NCBI GenBank assembly: GCA_046297455.1
Contig: JBKBIT010000021.1
Coordinates: forward strand, 1 to 64,000
Origin: ZYF759 sp046297455
Lineage (GTDB): Bacteria > Pseudomonadota > Alphaproteobacteria > Rhizobiales > Rhizobiaceae
Length of the DNA: 64,000 nucleotides
Reading direction: 5' to 3'
This document shows, one piece after another, positions 42,509 through 51,197 of the stretch. The stretch's first letter is position 1, and each line of letters opens with the position of its first letter. Made by a program: the position numbers and the translations under genes. The notes beneath the pieces are model-generated. The model had not been told where the DNA came from. It saw only the letters and a program-made list of their open reading frames with translations, and did not search any database.

Positions 42509-43810
42509 ATGCTCTATGTTGAAATCGCCATCGTCGCCACGTTGATCCTGGTCAACGGGCTGTTGGCGATGTCCGAGATCGCCGTCGTCTCCTCGCGGCC
42601 TGCGCGGCTGAAGGCGATGGAGGAGCGCGGCGTGACCGGAGCGCGACGCGCGCGTGCCCTGGCTGCCGATCCGGGACGGTTCCTGTCCACGGTACAGATC
42701 GGCATCACCTTGGTTGGCGTCCTGTCTGGAGCCTTCTCGGGTACGACGCTTGGCGTCCGCCTGGGCGACATCCTTCTCGATCTCGGGGTTCCGGACCCGC
42801 TTGCCAGCGCCCTCGGGGTCGTCTCGGTGGTGGCCGCCATCACCTATTGCGCGCTGATCGTTGGCGAACTTGTGCCCAAGCAGATCGCGCTTCGCGACCC
42901 GGAAGGCATTTCCGTCCGGATCGCCCCGCTTATGTCTACGCTATCGCGGGTGGCCGCGCCCATCGTTTGGGTGCTCAACCATTCCGGCAAGGGCCTTCTT
43001 CGCTTGCTGGGCCAGAACACCGCGAGCGTGACGCGGGTCACTGACGAGGAGATCGCGGCGCTGATCGCCGAAGCCGAGCATTCCGGCGTCATCGCCCCCG
43101 ACGAAAGGCGCCTCCTCATGGGTGTCATGCGGCTTGCGGACCGGACGGTACGATCCATCATGAGCCCGCGAAGCGATGTCGACTGGATCGATGTGGCGGC
43201 CGATCCGGACGAGATCCGGCAGGCCTTGATCCGCACCCGCCATTCGCATCTGCCTGCCGGCGAAGGCACGGTCGAACGCATGGTGGGGGTCGTACGCACC
43301 CGCGACCTTCTGTCTGCCATCCTCGCCGACCGCTCACTGGATCCGCGCGGCATGGTGCTTCCGGCCCCGGTGATCCACGAACACGCCGACGCATTGAAAG
43401 TCCTGTCCACCTTGCGTGAATCCGACGTGCCGCTGGCGCTTGTCCACGACGAGTACGGAAATTTCGAGGGCGTGGTCAGCCCGACCGACATTCTGGAAGC
43501 GATCGCCGGTGTCTTTCGTTACGAAGAGCTTCAAACGGAACCGCACGCTGTCCGACGCGAGGATGGGACATGGCTGCTGGCAGGCTCAATGCCGGCCGAC
43601 AACATGGCGGAAACCCTGGGGTTCGAACTGCCAGATCGGCGAGGATATGAAACCGTTGCCGGTTTCGTCCTGTCCTACCTCGACCATCTCCCGGTGACCG
43701 GCGAGTGCGTCGACGATTTCGGGTGGCGGTTCGAAGTGGTCGACATGGACGGCAGGCGCGTCGACAAGATTCTTGCCACGCGCCTGCCAGATATCGGACG
43801 ACCCAGCTAG
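42509..43810 (+). CDS. CNNM/CorC-type hemolysin-family membrane protein
   Basis: A 433-residue protein with an N-terminal DUF21 (CNNM) transmembrane domain (LILVNGLLAMSEIAVVSSRPARL, VGELVPKQIALRDPE near 118-134), a pair of CBS domains from about 205 (SIMSPRSDVDWIDV, ALVHDEYGNFEGVVSPTDILEAIAG near 310) and a C-terminal CorC/HlyC domain (GYETVAGFVLSYLDHLP). The family handles magnesium or cobalt efflux. Annotated hemolysin activity is historical. Confidence 0.92.
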   Translation: MLYVEIAIVATLILVNGLLAMSEIAVVSSRPARLKAMEERGVTGARRARALAADPGRFLSTVQIGITLVGVLSGAFSGTTLGVRLGDILLDLGVPDPLASALGVVSVVAAITYCALIVGELVPKQIALRDPEGISVRIAPLMSTLSRVAAPIVWVLNHSGKGLLRLLGQNTASVTRVTDEEIAALIAEAEHSGVIAPDERRLLMGVMRLADRTVRSIMSPRSDVDWIDVAADPDEIRQALIRTRHSHLPAGEGTVERMVGVVRTRDLLSAILADRSLDPRGMVLPAPVIHEHADALKVLSTLRESDVPLALVHDEYGNFEGVVSPTDILEAIAGVFRYEELQTEPHAVRREDGTWLLAGSMPADNMAETLGFELPDRRGYETVAGFVLSYLDHLPVTGECVDDFGWRFEVVDMDGRRVDKILATRLPDIGRPS

Positions 43811-43825
43811 GCCGTCTCCAGTGCC

Positions 43826-44407
43826 TCAGGCGCTCTTCGCGCGAGCAGCGTTTAGAGCGTTGGTCCACCAGGAAAGCTGGTCGAGCATGCCCTTTGCCGT
43901 ATCGTTGAGGAAATCGAACTCTTCGAGCTTCTTTTCGCCCTTTGCGACAGGCTCGTAGACTGCCCACTGAATGTGGACGCCAGAGCGGATCGGCGCCATC
44001 TGCAGTTCGATCGCGATAAGACGCAGCTGCTCGATGGACCGTGCACCGCCCGCACTGCCATAGCCGACAAATGCGACCGGCTTGTTGTTCCACTCGTTGT
44101 AGGCATAGTCGAGGGCGTTCTTCAGAACGCCGGTCGGCGCGCGGTTGTACTCGGCGGCGATCACGATGAAGCCGTCGAGGCTGTCGATCTTCTTCTGCCA
44201 GCGCTGTGCCGTCTCATCCTTGGACGGCGCCCAGGCTGGAGAGGCGGGCTCGTCGAAGAAGGGCATGGGATAGTCGCGAAGGTCGATCAGCTCGACGTCG
44301 AAAGCGCCATGCTTCTCGGCCTGCGCCTTGATCCACTGTGCCGGATGGTCGGCGAACCGGCCCTCGCGCGTGGAGCCGATGATGATTCCAATCTTCGGTT
44401 TGCTCAT
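43826..44407 (-). CDS. NADPH-dependent FMN reductase family protein
   Basis: A 193-residue flavodoxin-fold oxidoreductase. The FMN phosphate loop is IIIGSTREGRFAD near residue 8, and the family motif IVIAAEYNRAPTGVLKNALDY near 75 supports the flavin, with FVGYGSAGGARSIEQLR near 105. It probably reduces quinones, azo compounds or chromate in the cytosol. The ATG at 44407 is chosen; the upstream extension is not protein-like. Convergent with the CNNM gene. Confidence 0.92.
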   Translation of the reverse strand: MSKPKIGIIIGSTREGRFADHPAQWIKAQAEKHGAFDVELIDLRDYPMPFFDEPASPAWAPSKDETAQRWQKKIDSLDGFIVIAAEYNRAPTGVLKNALDYAYNEWNNKPVAFVGYGSAGGARSIEQLRLIAIELQMAPIRSGVHIQWAVYEPVAKGEKKLEEFDFLNDTAKGMLDQLSWWTNALNAARAKSA

Positions 44408-44588
44408 AATTCTCCGTCCTTCATTCGTCCCGGTTAGCCATTGGGAGGCGGTTTGATACCCCCAGCATATCGAGCGACCCGCCGCCGAGGACAATGTCGA
44501 TTTCTGTAAACGGTGAGTCGCCGTAGCCGATACGTGCGCTTGACGCCGCCCGATTGCTCATGGCTTATGAAACGCGCTGCGTCGCAGT

Positions 44589-44698
44589 GTCCCGGTGCCA
44601 AAAAGGCGCCAAGGACATGACCGGCAGACTGAAAACGGAGACGGGTGTTTTGGACGAGGGGCCTAGTCGCTCGACCACGTGGCGGTTTCACGTGGTCG
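44589..44698 (+). promoter_or_regulatory. Two stem-loops in the 388-bp region upstream of mgtE
   Basis: The first stem-loop pairs 44594-44599 with 44605-44610 around five A residues, extended by 44589-44592 with 44613-44616. The second is a perfect 10-bp stem, 44672-44681 with 44689-44698, around a 7-nt loop. Both lie in the likely mgtE leader. MgtE genes in Firmicutes are controlled by a magnesium-sensing M-box riboswitch, but I do not see that RNA's conserved core. A leader regulatory element is only inferred. The rest of 44408-44795 holds no gene. Confidence 0.4.
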
Positions 44699-44795
44699 TC
44701 GCTTTAGTCAATCAAACTGCGATCCACAGGCACGCTCCCGTCCGGAAGTTCTGATCCGGCGGGTCCGTCGCCCACGGCGCGCGACGGAGAACCGA

Positions 44796-46145
44796 ATGGA
44801 CAACGATACGCTCGAATTTGACCTCGAAACCCTTGTACAGCAGGGGCAGATGGACACGATTCGGGAGCGTTTCGACCAGCTTCATCCTGCCGACATCGCT
44901 GCCATGATCAACGAGCTGGATGCCCGTGAGGGCTGGTCCGCGCTCGAACTGCTGCCGCTCGACAAGAAGGCCGACACGTTCGGCTATCTCGACCACGAAT
45001 TCCAGGTCGAACTCGCCACTGTGGCACCACGTGCCCGGCTGGCCGCCATCGTTGTGCAGATGAACGCCGACGAACGGGCCGACCTTTACAACGAGCTTTC
45101 CGACGACCAGCGCGAGGCCTTGATGCCGGCGCTCGTCCAGGCCGAACGCGAAGACATCCGCAAGTTGGCCGCCTATGAAGAGGGCACCGCGGGCGCCATC
45201 ATGACGTCGGACTATGCGACGCTGACCGCCGATCTGACAGGTACCCAGGCGCTGACCAAGCTTCGGCGCGAGGCTCCCGACAAGGAAACCATCTACCGCG
45301 CCTATGTGGTCGACGAGGACCGCAAGCTGATCGGCTCGGTGCGCCTGCAGGATCTCATCACCGCGCCGGCCCGCGCCAAGGTCGGCGGCATCATGGAAAC
45401 CAACACGCTGGCCGTTCAGGTGGGCGACGACCAGGAGGATGTCGCGCGCAAGATCGCACGCTATGACATTCTCGCGCTGCCAGTCGTCGATGCCGATGGC
45501 CGCATCGTCGGCATCGTCACGCACGACGACGCGCTGGACGTTATCGAGGAAGAGACGACCGACGACTTCCACCGCGTCGGCACGGTTACAAACCTTGCTT
45601 CCAGTGTCGGTGAAGCGACGATCCTGATGCTCTATCGTGCGCGCATCGTCTGGCTGGTGCTGCTCGTATTCGGCAACATTTTTTCGGGTGCCGGCATCGC
45701 CTATTTCGAGGACACCATCGCCGCCCATCTGGCGCTGATGTTCTTCCTCCCGATGCTGATCGCGTCGGGGGGTAATGCCGGCTCGCAGGCCGCAACGCTG
45801 ATGGTGCGCGCGCTCGCCACCGGCGATGTCGAGTTCCGCGACTGGGGCTATCTGCTGCTGCGAGAACTCGCCGTCGCGCTGGCGCTCGGACTCACAATGG
45901 CGGTGGCCGTCTCCTTCCTGGGCTTCTGGCGCGGGGATGCGAGCCTGGCGGCGACTGTCTCGCTGTCCATGGTTTGCATCGTCGTGATCGGAAGCCTGAT
46001 CGGCATGTCGCTGCCCTTCGCGCTGGCAAGGTTCAACCTGGACCCCGCCACCGCCTCGGCACCGCTGGTGACGTCGATTGCCGATGTCGTCGGCGTTCTG
46101 ATCTACTTCTCGATCGCCACCAGCTTCCTGAGCCTGCCGTCATAG
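44796..46145 (+). CDS. mgtE: Magnesium transporter MgtE
   Basis: This 449-residue channel has a cytosolic N domain (residues about 20-125, LHPADIAAMINELDAREGW), two CBS domains (about 130-255, containing AAYEEGTAGAIMT and GIVTHDDALDVIEEE), a plug helix and five membrane helices (from 280), with the family filter segment SGGNAGSQAATLMVRALATGD near 325. It admits Mg2+ when cytosolic magnesium is low; the CBS domains act as the sensor. The ATG at 44796 has GGAG eight bases upstream. Confidence 0.95.
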   Translation: MDNDTLEFDLETLVQQGQMDTIRERFDQLHPADIAAMINELDAREGWSALELLPLDKKADTFGYLDHEFQVELATVAPRARLAAIVVQMNADERADLYNELSDDQREALMPALVQAEREDIRKLAAYEEGTAGAIMTSDYATLTADLTGTQALTKLRREAPDKETIYRAYVVDEDRKLIGSVRLQDLITAPARAKVGGIMETNTLAVQVGDDQEDVARKIARYDILALPVVDADGRIVGIVTHDDALDVIEEETTDDFHRVGTVTNLASSVGEATILMLYRARIVWLVLLVFGNIFSGAGIAYFEDTIAAHLALMFFLPMLIASGGNAGSQAATLMVRALATGDVEFRDWGYLLLRELAVALALGLTMAVAVSFLGFWRGDASLAATVSLSMVCIVVIGSLIGMSLPFALARFNLDPATASAPLVTSIADVVGVLIYFSIATSFLSLPS

Positions 46146-46148
46146 CAA

Positions 46149-46183
46149 GGTCGCCCGCCGACATATCGACGGCGGGCTGGACC
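46149..46183. terminator. Convergent-gene stem-loop after mgtE
   Basis: Arms 46153-46160 and 46170-46177 are exact 8-bp reverse complements, extended by a bulged outer pairing of 46149-46152 with 46180-46183. It sits between the convergent mgtE and glyoxalase-fold genes. There is no T run, so a bidirectional terminator is a tentative call. Confidence 0.5.
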
Positions 46184-46185
46184 CG

Positions 46186-46575
46186 TCAGGACCTGCTGCG
46201 GGGAACGGTTTCGCTCTGGTACATCGAGATCAGATGGCCGTCCGGATCGGCGAACTCGGACGACCAGCCGCCGGGCGCATGACTGACCGGGGTCACGATC
46301 GTTGCCCCCCTCTCGGCAAGGCCCGCCACGACATCGTCGATGCCGCCTTCGGCGAGGTCGAACACTATGATCGGCGAATTGCCGGGCCGGCATTCGGCCT
46401 TGAAGAAGATGAGTTCGACATTGTTGGCGATGGCCGCCAGCAGCCACGGCCCACCGCTGCCGTCATCATCCATGCGCTGGACATCGAGCCCGATCACGTC
46501 CCTGTAGAAACGCTCGGTACGGTCGATGTCGGTGACGTAGTAGCAGATATTCCCGATGCGGGATTTGGACAGCAT
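46186..46575 (-). CDS. VOC (glyoxalase-fold) family protein
   Basis: A 129-residue protein with two beta-alpha-beta-beta-beta modules of the vicinal-oxygen-chelate fold: NICYYVTDIDRTERFYRDVIGLDV at the start, VELIFFKAE near 62, and a final EFADPDGHLISMYQ. Such enzymes are metal-dependent lyases or dioxygenases; the metal ligands cannot be fixed from sequence. It lies 58 bases downstream of the sigma-factor gene on the same strand. An open extension to 46698 overlaps that gene and was rejected. Confidence 0.9.
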   Translation of the reverse strand: MLSKSRIGNICYYVTDIDRTERFYRDVIGLDVQRMDDDGSGGPWLLAAIANNVELIFFKAECRPGNSPIIVFDLAEGGIDDVVAGLAERGATIVTPVSHAPGGWSSEFADPDGHLISMYQSETVPRSRS

Positions 46576-46633
46576 GTGATGCTCCTGTGGTTGTTCACGT
46601 GCCCTGGTTGCCGCGGACCCCGGTTTCGTGAGG

Positions 46634-47224
46634 TCATCTCGTCGAAAAACCGAAGGCAATCGGATGACCGTCCGGATCGTGGCTGGCAAAATGCGCACAG
46701 CCGGCCCGCATCAACGGCAGAAGCGAGCGCCGGATCGAGCCGAAGGCAAGACTCTCCCCCAGCGCCACGAAATCGCCGGGGCTGCTTCCCCCTCTCTCCG
46801 ACCAGATGCGGCGGATGCCGGAAATCCGCTGGCGCAGCGCGGTGTCGGAGATTCGCAGCAAATGCCTGATCTCTGCGCGATTGTGGCCGGACAGCACGAG
46901 GGCCGCCACGATGCGCAGCGCAGGCGCAAGCTCTTCCAGCGCAGGCATGGCGGGCGCTTCCGACGAAGTGTCGACCGGTCGACCCGTGTGCGCGTGCTCT
47001 TCACGCCGCCGCCGCCGCGCGGCAGTGCGGGCCGCCATGGCGGCGAGGTTGCGCATCGTGCCGGCCAGCCAGGCCCGATTGCGAGAGTCGGGGTCGCGTC
47101 CCGCTATCAGGGCGGCCGCGAGCGCGTCGTGCAGCAGATCGTCGGCTTCGATACCGGGACGTGCATGCCGGCGCGCGATCGCCAGCAACTCCCTGTAGGC
47201 TGGCTGCGTCAGCACGCCCGCCAC
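46634..47224 (-). CDS. ECF-like RNA polymerase sigma factor with glyoxalase-like tail
   Basis: A 196-residue protein. Region 2-like sequence (ADDLLHDALAAALIAG, RNRAWLAGTMRNLAAMAAR) occupies residues 25-70. After a linker, region 4-like sequence (ELAPALRIVAALVLSGHNRAEIRHLLRISDTALRQRISGI, split near residues 97-137) completes a minimal sigma. A further 55 residues end in HFASHDPDGHPIAFGFSTR, which resembles the terminal strand motif of VOC proteins and recalls the DPDGH of the adjacent gene. No anti-sigma factor is nearby. It starts 10 bases after the thioesterase stop. Confidence 0.78.
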   Translation of the reverse strand: MAGVLTQPAYRELLAIARRHARPGIEADDLLHDALAAALIAGRDPDSRNRAWLAGTMRNLAAMAARTAARRRRREEHAHTGRPVDTSSEAPAMPALEELAPALRIVAALVLSGHNRAEIRHLLRISDTALRQRISGIRRIWSERGGSSPGDFVALGESLAFGSIRRSLLPLMRAGCAHFASHDPDGHPIAFGFSTR

Positions 47225-47234
47225 TTCCTTGCCT

Positions 47235-47630
47235 TCAGCCTTCTTCGGCCGGGATCGGCGTAGGCTTCCCTTCGCCGTCCAGTGCCACCATCACGAAATC
47301 CGCATATGTAACGCGCTCCATCACGTCGGAGAGATAGCGCTGCGCCCATGCTTCGACCGACAGCGTCATGGACGTCCGGCCGACCCGGGCAATGTCGATA
47401 TAGATGCAGAGTGTGTCCCCGATCTTCATCGGTTTGGCGAAGGACATTTCCTTGACGGCTGCCGTGACCACACGGCCCTTTGCCCGCTCGGCCGCGCGGA
47501 TGCCGCAGGCCAGATCCATCTGCGCCATCACCCAGCCGCCAAAGATATCTCCGGCGGCATTGGCGTCGGCAGGCATGGCCAATGTCCTGAGGGTCAGTTC
47601 GCCGACGGGGCGGGCACTATCTCGGTTCAT
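47235..47630 (-). CDS. Acyl-CoA thioesterase, YciA type
   Basis: A 131-residue hot-dog-fold protein close to YciA (LRTLAMPADANAAGDIFGGWVMAQMDLA near the start with the catalytic Asp region, VVTAAVKEMSFAKPMKIGDTLCIY in the centre). It hydrolyses a range of acyl-CoAs and helps maintain free CoA. The gene lies just upstream of the sigma factor on the same strand. Confidence 0.92.
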   Translation of the reverse strand: MNRDSARPVGELTLRTLAMPADANAAGDIFGGWVMAQMDLACGIRAAERAKGRVVTAAVKEMSFAKPMKIGDTLCIYIDIARVGRTSMTLSVEAWAQRYLSDVMERVTYADFVMVALDGEGKPTPIPAEEG

Positions 47631-47755
47631 GTCCGGTCTCCGTGAAACGGCCCATCGCTACCCATGAACGGACCTACGGTCAACGCATGCGCAAGAGGCT
47701 TGCAAGCCGGGAGCCAGACGACATAGCGTGGCGTACGGTCAACACAGGAGCGCCC

Positions 47756-48847
47756 GTGCCCACAATCAAAGCCGCCGTCTGCCGCAAGTTCGGCAAACCG
47801 CTGACGATCGAGCACTTGCAACTGGATGAGCCAGGTGCCGACGAGATCATGGTCGACATCAAGGCCTGCGCCATCTGCCATTCGGATATTTCCTATGCCG
47901 AGGGCATCTGGGGCGGGGCGTTGCCGGCCGTATACGGCCATGAGGCGGCCGGCATCGTTTCGGGCGTCGGCCCTGGCGTTACCGATCTTGCGCCAGGCGA
48001 CCACGTCGTCATCACCCTCATTCGCTTTTGCGGCCATTGCCGCTACTGCGACCGAGGTCAGGCCATCACCTGTGAAGAGGTGTTCCCGCGCGACGCAAAT
48101 GGCCCGATAACCGATGCCGAAGGATCACTGGTTTTCCAGGCGCTGCGCACAGGCGCCTTTGCGGACAAGGCGGTCGTGCATCGCAGCCAGGCGGTAAAGG
48201 TGCCGGCAGACATTTCCTTCCCCGTGGCCTCGCTGCTCGCCTGCGGCGTGATCACCGGTTTCGGCGCCGTCTCCAACACAGCTCGCGTGGGCGCAGGTGA
48301 ATCGGTGGCCGTGATCGGCTGTGGCGGTGTCGGACTCAACTCGATCCAGGGCGCACGCGTCGCAGGGGCGGAGCCGATCATCGCCCTCGACATCGACGAT
48401 GGCAAACTCGAGGCTGCGCGCCGCTTTGGCGCGACTCACACGGTCAATCCCGCTTCCTCCGACGCCACCGCCGCCATCAGCGAACTGACCGGAGGGCGCG
48501 GGATCGACCATGTCTTCGTTACCGTCGGCGCCAAGAGGGCCTTTGACGGTGCGATCCCCTGGCTTGGCCGGTCAGGCCAACTTGTCGTCGTCGGCATGCC
48601 GCCCTCGGGGGTGATGGCCGAGTACGATCCCGGCACGCTGGCCGGGCTCAACCAGCGTGTGCTCGGCTCCAAGATGGGCGAGGCGACCATCGCCCGTGAC
48701 ATTCCCGCCTTGGTCGAGCTTTACCGATCGGGAGAACTGTTGCTCGACGAGTTGGTGACGGCCACCTACCCGCTCGAGGAAATCAACGAGGCGATCGCGG
48801 CGGTCAACCACGGCAAGGCACTGCGCAACGTGATCGTCTTCGACTGA
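47756..48847 (+). CDS. Zn-dependent alcohol dehydrogenase
   Basis: A 363-residue MDR-family enzyme. Catalytic Zn ligands are CAICHSD near residue 36 and YGHEAAGIV near 60. The structural zinc cluster is the four-Cys CGHCRYCDRGQAITC near 90-104, and the NAD site is VIGCGGVGLNSIQGARVAG near 183. It resembles the class III/AdhC-like group. The GTG at 47756 has AGGAG six bases upstream. It is followed 23 bases later by the enolase-superfamily gene, so the two probably act in one catabolic step series. Confidence 0.93.
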   Translation: MPTIKAAVCRKFGKPLTIEHLQLDEPGADEIMVDIKACAICHSDISYAEGIWGGALPAVYGHEAAGIVSGVGPGVTDLAPGDHVVITLIRFCGHCRYCDRGQAITCEEVFPRDANGPITDAEGSLVFQALRTGAFADKAVVHRSQAVKVPADISFPVASLLACGVITGFGAVSNTARVGAGESVAVIGCGGVGLNSIQGARVAGAEPIIALDIDDGKLEAARRFGATHTVNPASSDATAAISELTGGRGIDHVFVTVGAKRAFDGAIPWLGRSGQLVVVGMPPSGVMAEYDPGTLAGLNQRVLGSKMGEATIARDIPALVELYRSGELLLDELVTATYPLEEINEAIAAVNHGKALRNVIVFD

Positions 48848-48870
48848 AACGGGCACCCGGAGAGAGCAGC

Positions 48871-50088
48871 ATGAAGATCACGGACGTGAAGACCTGGGTC
48901 GTGGGCAATCCGCCGCCGGGCATTGGCGGGCGCTACTTCATCTTCGTGCGGCTGACGACCGATGGTGGCGTGTCCGGTTATGGTGAGGCCTACAGCGCGA
49001 CCTTCGATCCGCATCTGACCTCCCGCATGATCGAGGACGTGGCGGCGCGCTATCTTGTCGGCCAAGACCCGCATGACGTCGAGAACTTCTTCCGGCGCGC
49101 CTATTCTTCGGGCTTCTCGCAGCGCCCCGACATCACCATGATGGGCTGCATATCCGCGCTCGAGATCGCCTGCTGGGACATTATCGGCAAGGAAGCGGGC
49201 AAGCCGGTTCACAAGCTGATCGGGGGACGCGTGCACGAGACGCTGCGCTCCTACACCTATCTTTACCCGACTTCAGGCAGTGCCTTCGTGGACGAGGTCG
49301 AGGACCCGGAGCGCAACGTCTACAACGATCCCGAACTCGCCGCCCAGTGTGCGCTCGACTATGTCGCGCAGGGTTTCGATGCAGTGAAGCTCGATCCCGC
49401 CGGCCCCTACACGGCCTTCGACGGGCACCAGCCACGCCTCGTCGACATCGACCTGTCGGCGCGCATGGTGGCCGCCATCCGCGAGGCGGTCGGCACACGC
49501 TGCGACATCCTCTTCGGCACCCATGGCCAGTTCACGCCGGGCGGCGCGCTGCGCATGGCGCGCGCGATCGAGCCCTACGACCCGCTATGGTTCGAGGAAC
49601 CGGTACCACCCGACATGCCGGAAGAGATGGCGCTGGTCGCGCGCGGCACGTCGATTCCGGTCGCCACCGGCGAAAGGCTGACGACCAAATGGGAGTTCGC
49701 CCGCGTCATCGAGAACCGTGCCGCTTCCATCCTGCAGCCAGATCTGGGACGCTCGGGCGGGATACTGGAAACGAAGAAAATCGCGGCCATGGCCGAGGCG
49801 CATCATATCCAGATTGCCCCGCACTGCTATTGCGGGCCGATCGTCGGGGCGGCAAACATCCAGCTGGCGGCAACGCTGCCGAACTTCCTGATCCTGGAAT
49901 CGCTGAAGCAGTGGGATGGCTTCCACGGACAGCTTCTGAAGCGGAAGATCGAATGGCAGGACGGGCATGTCATCCTGTCCGACGAACCCGGGCTCGGGGT
50001 CGAACTCGACGAAGAGGTCTGCGACGCACACCCCTGGGCCGGCCCGCAGCTTCACCTCGAAATGGCTGATCGGCCGCTGAATCCCTGA
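48871..50088 (+). CDS. Mandelate racemase/muconate lactonizing enzyme family dehydratase
   Basis: This 405-residue member of the enolase superfamily has the capping N domain (PPPGIGGRYFIFVRLTTDGGVSGYGEAY cut across residues 12-40) and a modified TIM barrel with DAVKLDPAGPY near 170, CDILFGTHGQFTPGGA near 210, WFEEPVPPD near 240, SIPVATGERLTTKWEF near 263 and APHCYCGPIVGAANIQLAATLPN near 315. It probably dehydrates an acid sugar. The exact substrate is not readable. It is co-oriented with the dehydrogenase, and a terminator follows. Confidence 0.9.
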   Translation: MKITDVKTWVVGNPPPGIGGRYFIFVRLTTDGGVSGYGEAYSATFDPHLTSRMIEDVAARYLVGQDPHDVENFFRRAYSSGFSQRPDITMMGCISALEIACWDIIGKEAGKPVHKLIGGRVHETLRSYTYLYPTSGSAFVDEVEDPERNVYNDPELAAQCALDYVAQGFDAVKLDPAGPYTAFDGHQPRLVDIDLSARMVAAIREAVGTRCDILFGTHGQFTPGGALRMARAIEPYDPLWFEEPVPPDMPEEMALVARGTSIPVATGERLTTKWEFARVIENRAASILQPDLGRSGGILETKKIAAMAEAHHIQIAPHCYCGPIVGAANIQLAATLPNFLILESLKQWDGFHGQLLKRKIEWQDGHVILSDEPGLGVELDEEVCDAHPWAGPQLHLEMADRPLNP

Positions 50089-50101
50089 CCTGAAACCATA
50101 A

Positions 50102-50129
50102 CGGTCGGCCCCCTTTCGGGGACCGACCG
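50102..50129. terminator. Convergent-gene terminator hairpin
   Basis: Arms 50102-50112 and 50118-50129 form a stem of 11 pairs with one mismatch around a short loop. It lies between the enolase-superfamily gene and the convergent DUF1344 gene. Weak T content follows in the minus direction. Confidence 0.6.
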
Positions 50130-50149
50130 CCAAAGAGAACGATCACGCC

Positions 50150-50389
50150 TCAGAGAGCCTGAACGTCGGTAGCTTCCATCGTCGTGTCGTCATAGACGAT
50201 ACGCACCTGGCTGCCCGGCATGAGACCGTCGACGTCGACACCTTCCTGGGCGACGAATGTCTCGCCGGTCTCCAGCATGATTGTGCTGGTCTCCAAATCG
50301 ACCGAAGCCACGGTGCCCTCGACTTCACCAGCGTAAGCGAAACCGATCATGGCCACGGAGGCCGCAAGCGTTGCGAGGATCTTCTTCAT
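50150..50389 (-). CDS. DUF1344 family exported protein
   Basis: This 79-residue protein has a Sec signal peptide (MKKILATLAASVAMIGFAYAG, cleavage after AYA) and the DUF1344 core (VEGTVASVDLETSTIMLETGETF). It is small, acidic and probably periplasmic; no function is assigned to the family, which is prominent in rhizobia. GGAG lies upstream of the ATG at 50389. Confidence 0.9.
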   Translation of the reverse strand: MKKILATLAASVAMIGFAYAGEVEGTVASVDLETSTIMLETGETFVAQEGVDVDGLMPGSQVRIVYDDTTMEATDVQAL

Positions 50390-50801
50390 CTTGGGTTGCT
50401 CCCTTGCTTGTTGTCGTCCCGAGCCGATGCTGTTTGGGATGGCGGATCGGCGGCGAGACCACACCGATGTAGCTGTCGAAAGCCGCCACGCCAAATCACG
50501 GATGGTGAATTAATTCAACAAAATCAGCGGCTTGGTTTTGCCACAATTCTGGCGAAGCCAGCCGGCGAAGCAGCCGCACAACGTTGCTGGTCAAGTGGCG
50601 CCGAGGGCACCCGCGCCCCCATCGAGCCACAATCGCGCTGGCTTCTCACGCCTTCGTGTTCACGAAATCAACGTGAGAGGGCCGGGCCCCATCACTTCTT
50701 CTAACCCTGCGTAAAACGACCCTGCTTCGGACAAAATTTCGCCCTTCACTGCACGGAAGTTCACGCTCGAAGGTGACGGAAACGCATGAACTGGAGAACA
50801 C
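50390..50801. other. 412-bp intergenic region between divergent small exported proteins
   Basis: No gene is supported. On the minus strand a weak pair, TTGGCG and TACATC with 17-base spacing, could start the DUF1344 transcript. A perfect 12-bp AT-rich palindrome lies at 50506-50517 and could be a regulator site. Nothing else stands out. Confidence 0.5.
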
Positions 50802-51038
50802 ATGCGCCTTGTAACGACTTTGGGTGTGAGTGCGTTTATCGCCTTTTCGGGCCCGGCGGCGGCACAGATGGCTGACGGCCAGCGCGCCGTTTGCCCCCTC
50901 CTCTACAAGCCGGTTTGCGCCGAGCGCGACGGCAACGAACAGACATTCCCCAACGCCTGCCGAGCGCAGGCAGCCGGCTACGCCATCATTTCCCAAGGCG
51001 CCTGCGACGGCGCCGGCAAGCCCATGGCGCCTCAGTGA
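50802..51038 (+). CDS. Kazal-type domain exported protein
   Basis: A 78-residue protein with a signal peptide (residues 1-21, cleavage after AAA) and one Kazal-like domain: CPLLYKPVCAERDGNEQTFPNACRAQAAG cut here over two segments, ending in GAC. The Cys order CP...PVC...NAC...GAC fits a compact inhibitor with fewer disulfides than the eukaryotic type. Kazal domains inhibit serine proteases. In bacteria such small secreted forms are known but little studied. A target is not indicated nearby. Confidence 0.82.
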   Translation: MRLVTTLGVSAFIAFSGPAAAQMADGQRAVCPLLYKPVCAERDGNEQTFPNACRAQAAGYAIISQGACDGAGKPMAPQ

Positions 51039-51197
51039 TGGAAATTGCTGCGCGCAGCCTCCCCAAGCATATATCGGCCCGACTCAAATCGTGATGCAGG
51101 CGGCTGCCGATTTTGCCTGATTTCCCCGTATCATGGTCACGTTGCGGAACCATGGCCTTCACCAGAAGGGGCCGCCGTGACATGGAAGGAGGAAATC

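Noticed and set aside
50506..50517. Perfect AT-rich 12-bp palindrome as an att or IS end
   Set aside because: There is no second copy, no flanking direct repeat and no recombinase; it is at most an operator.
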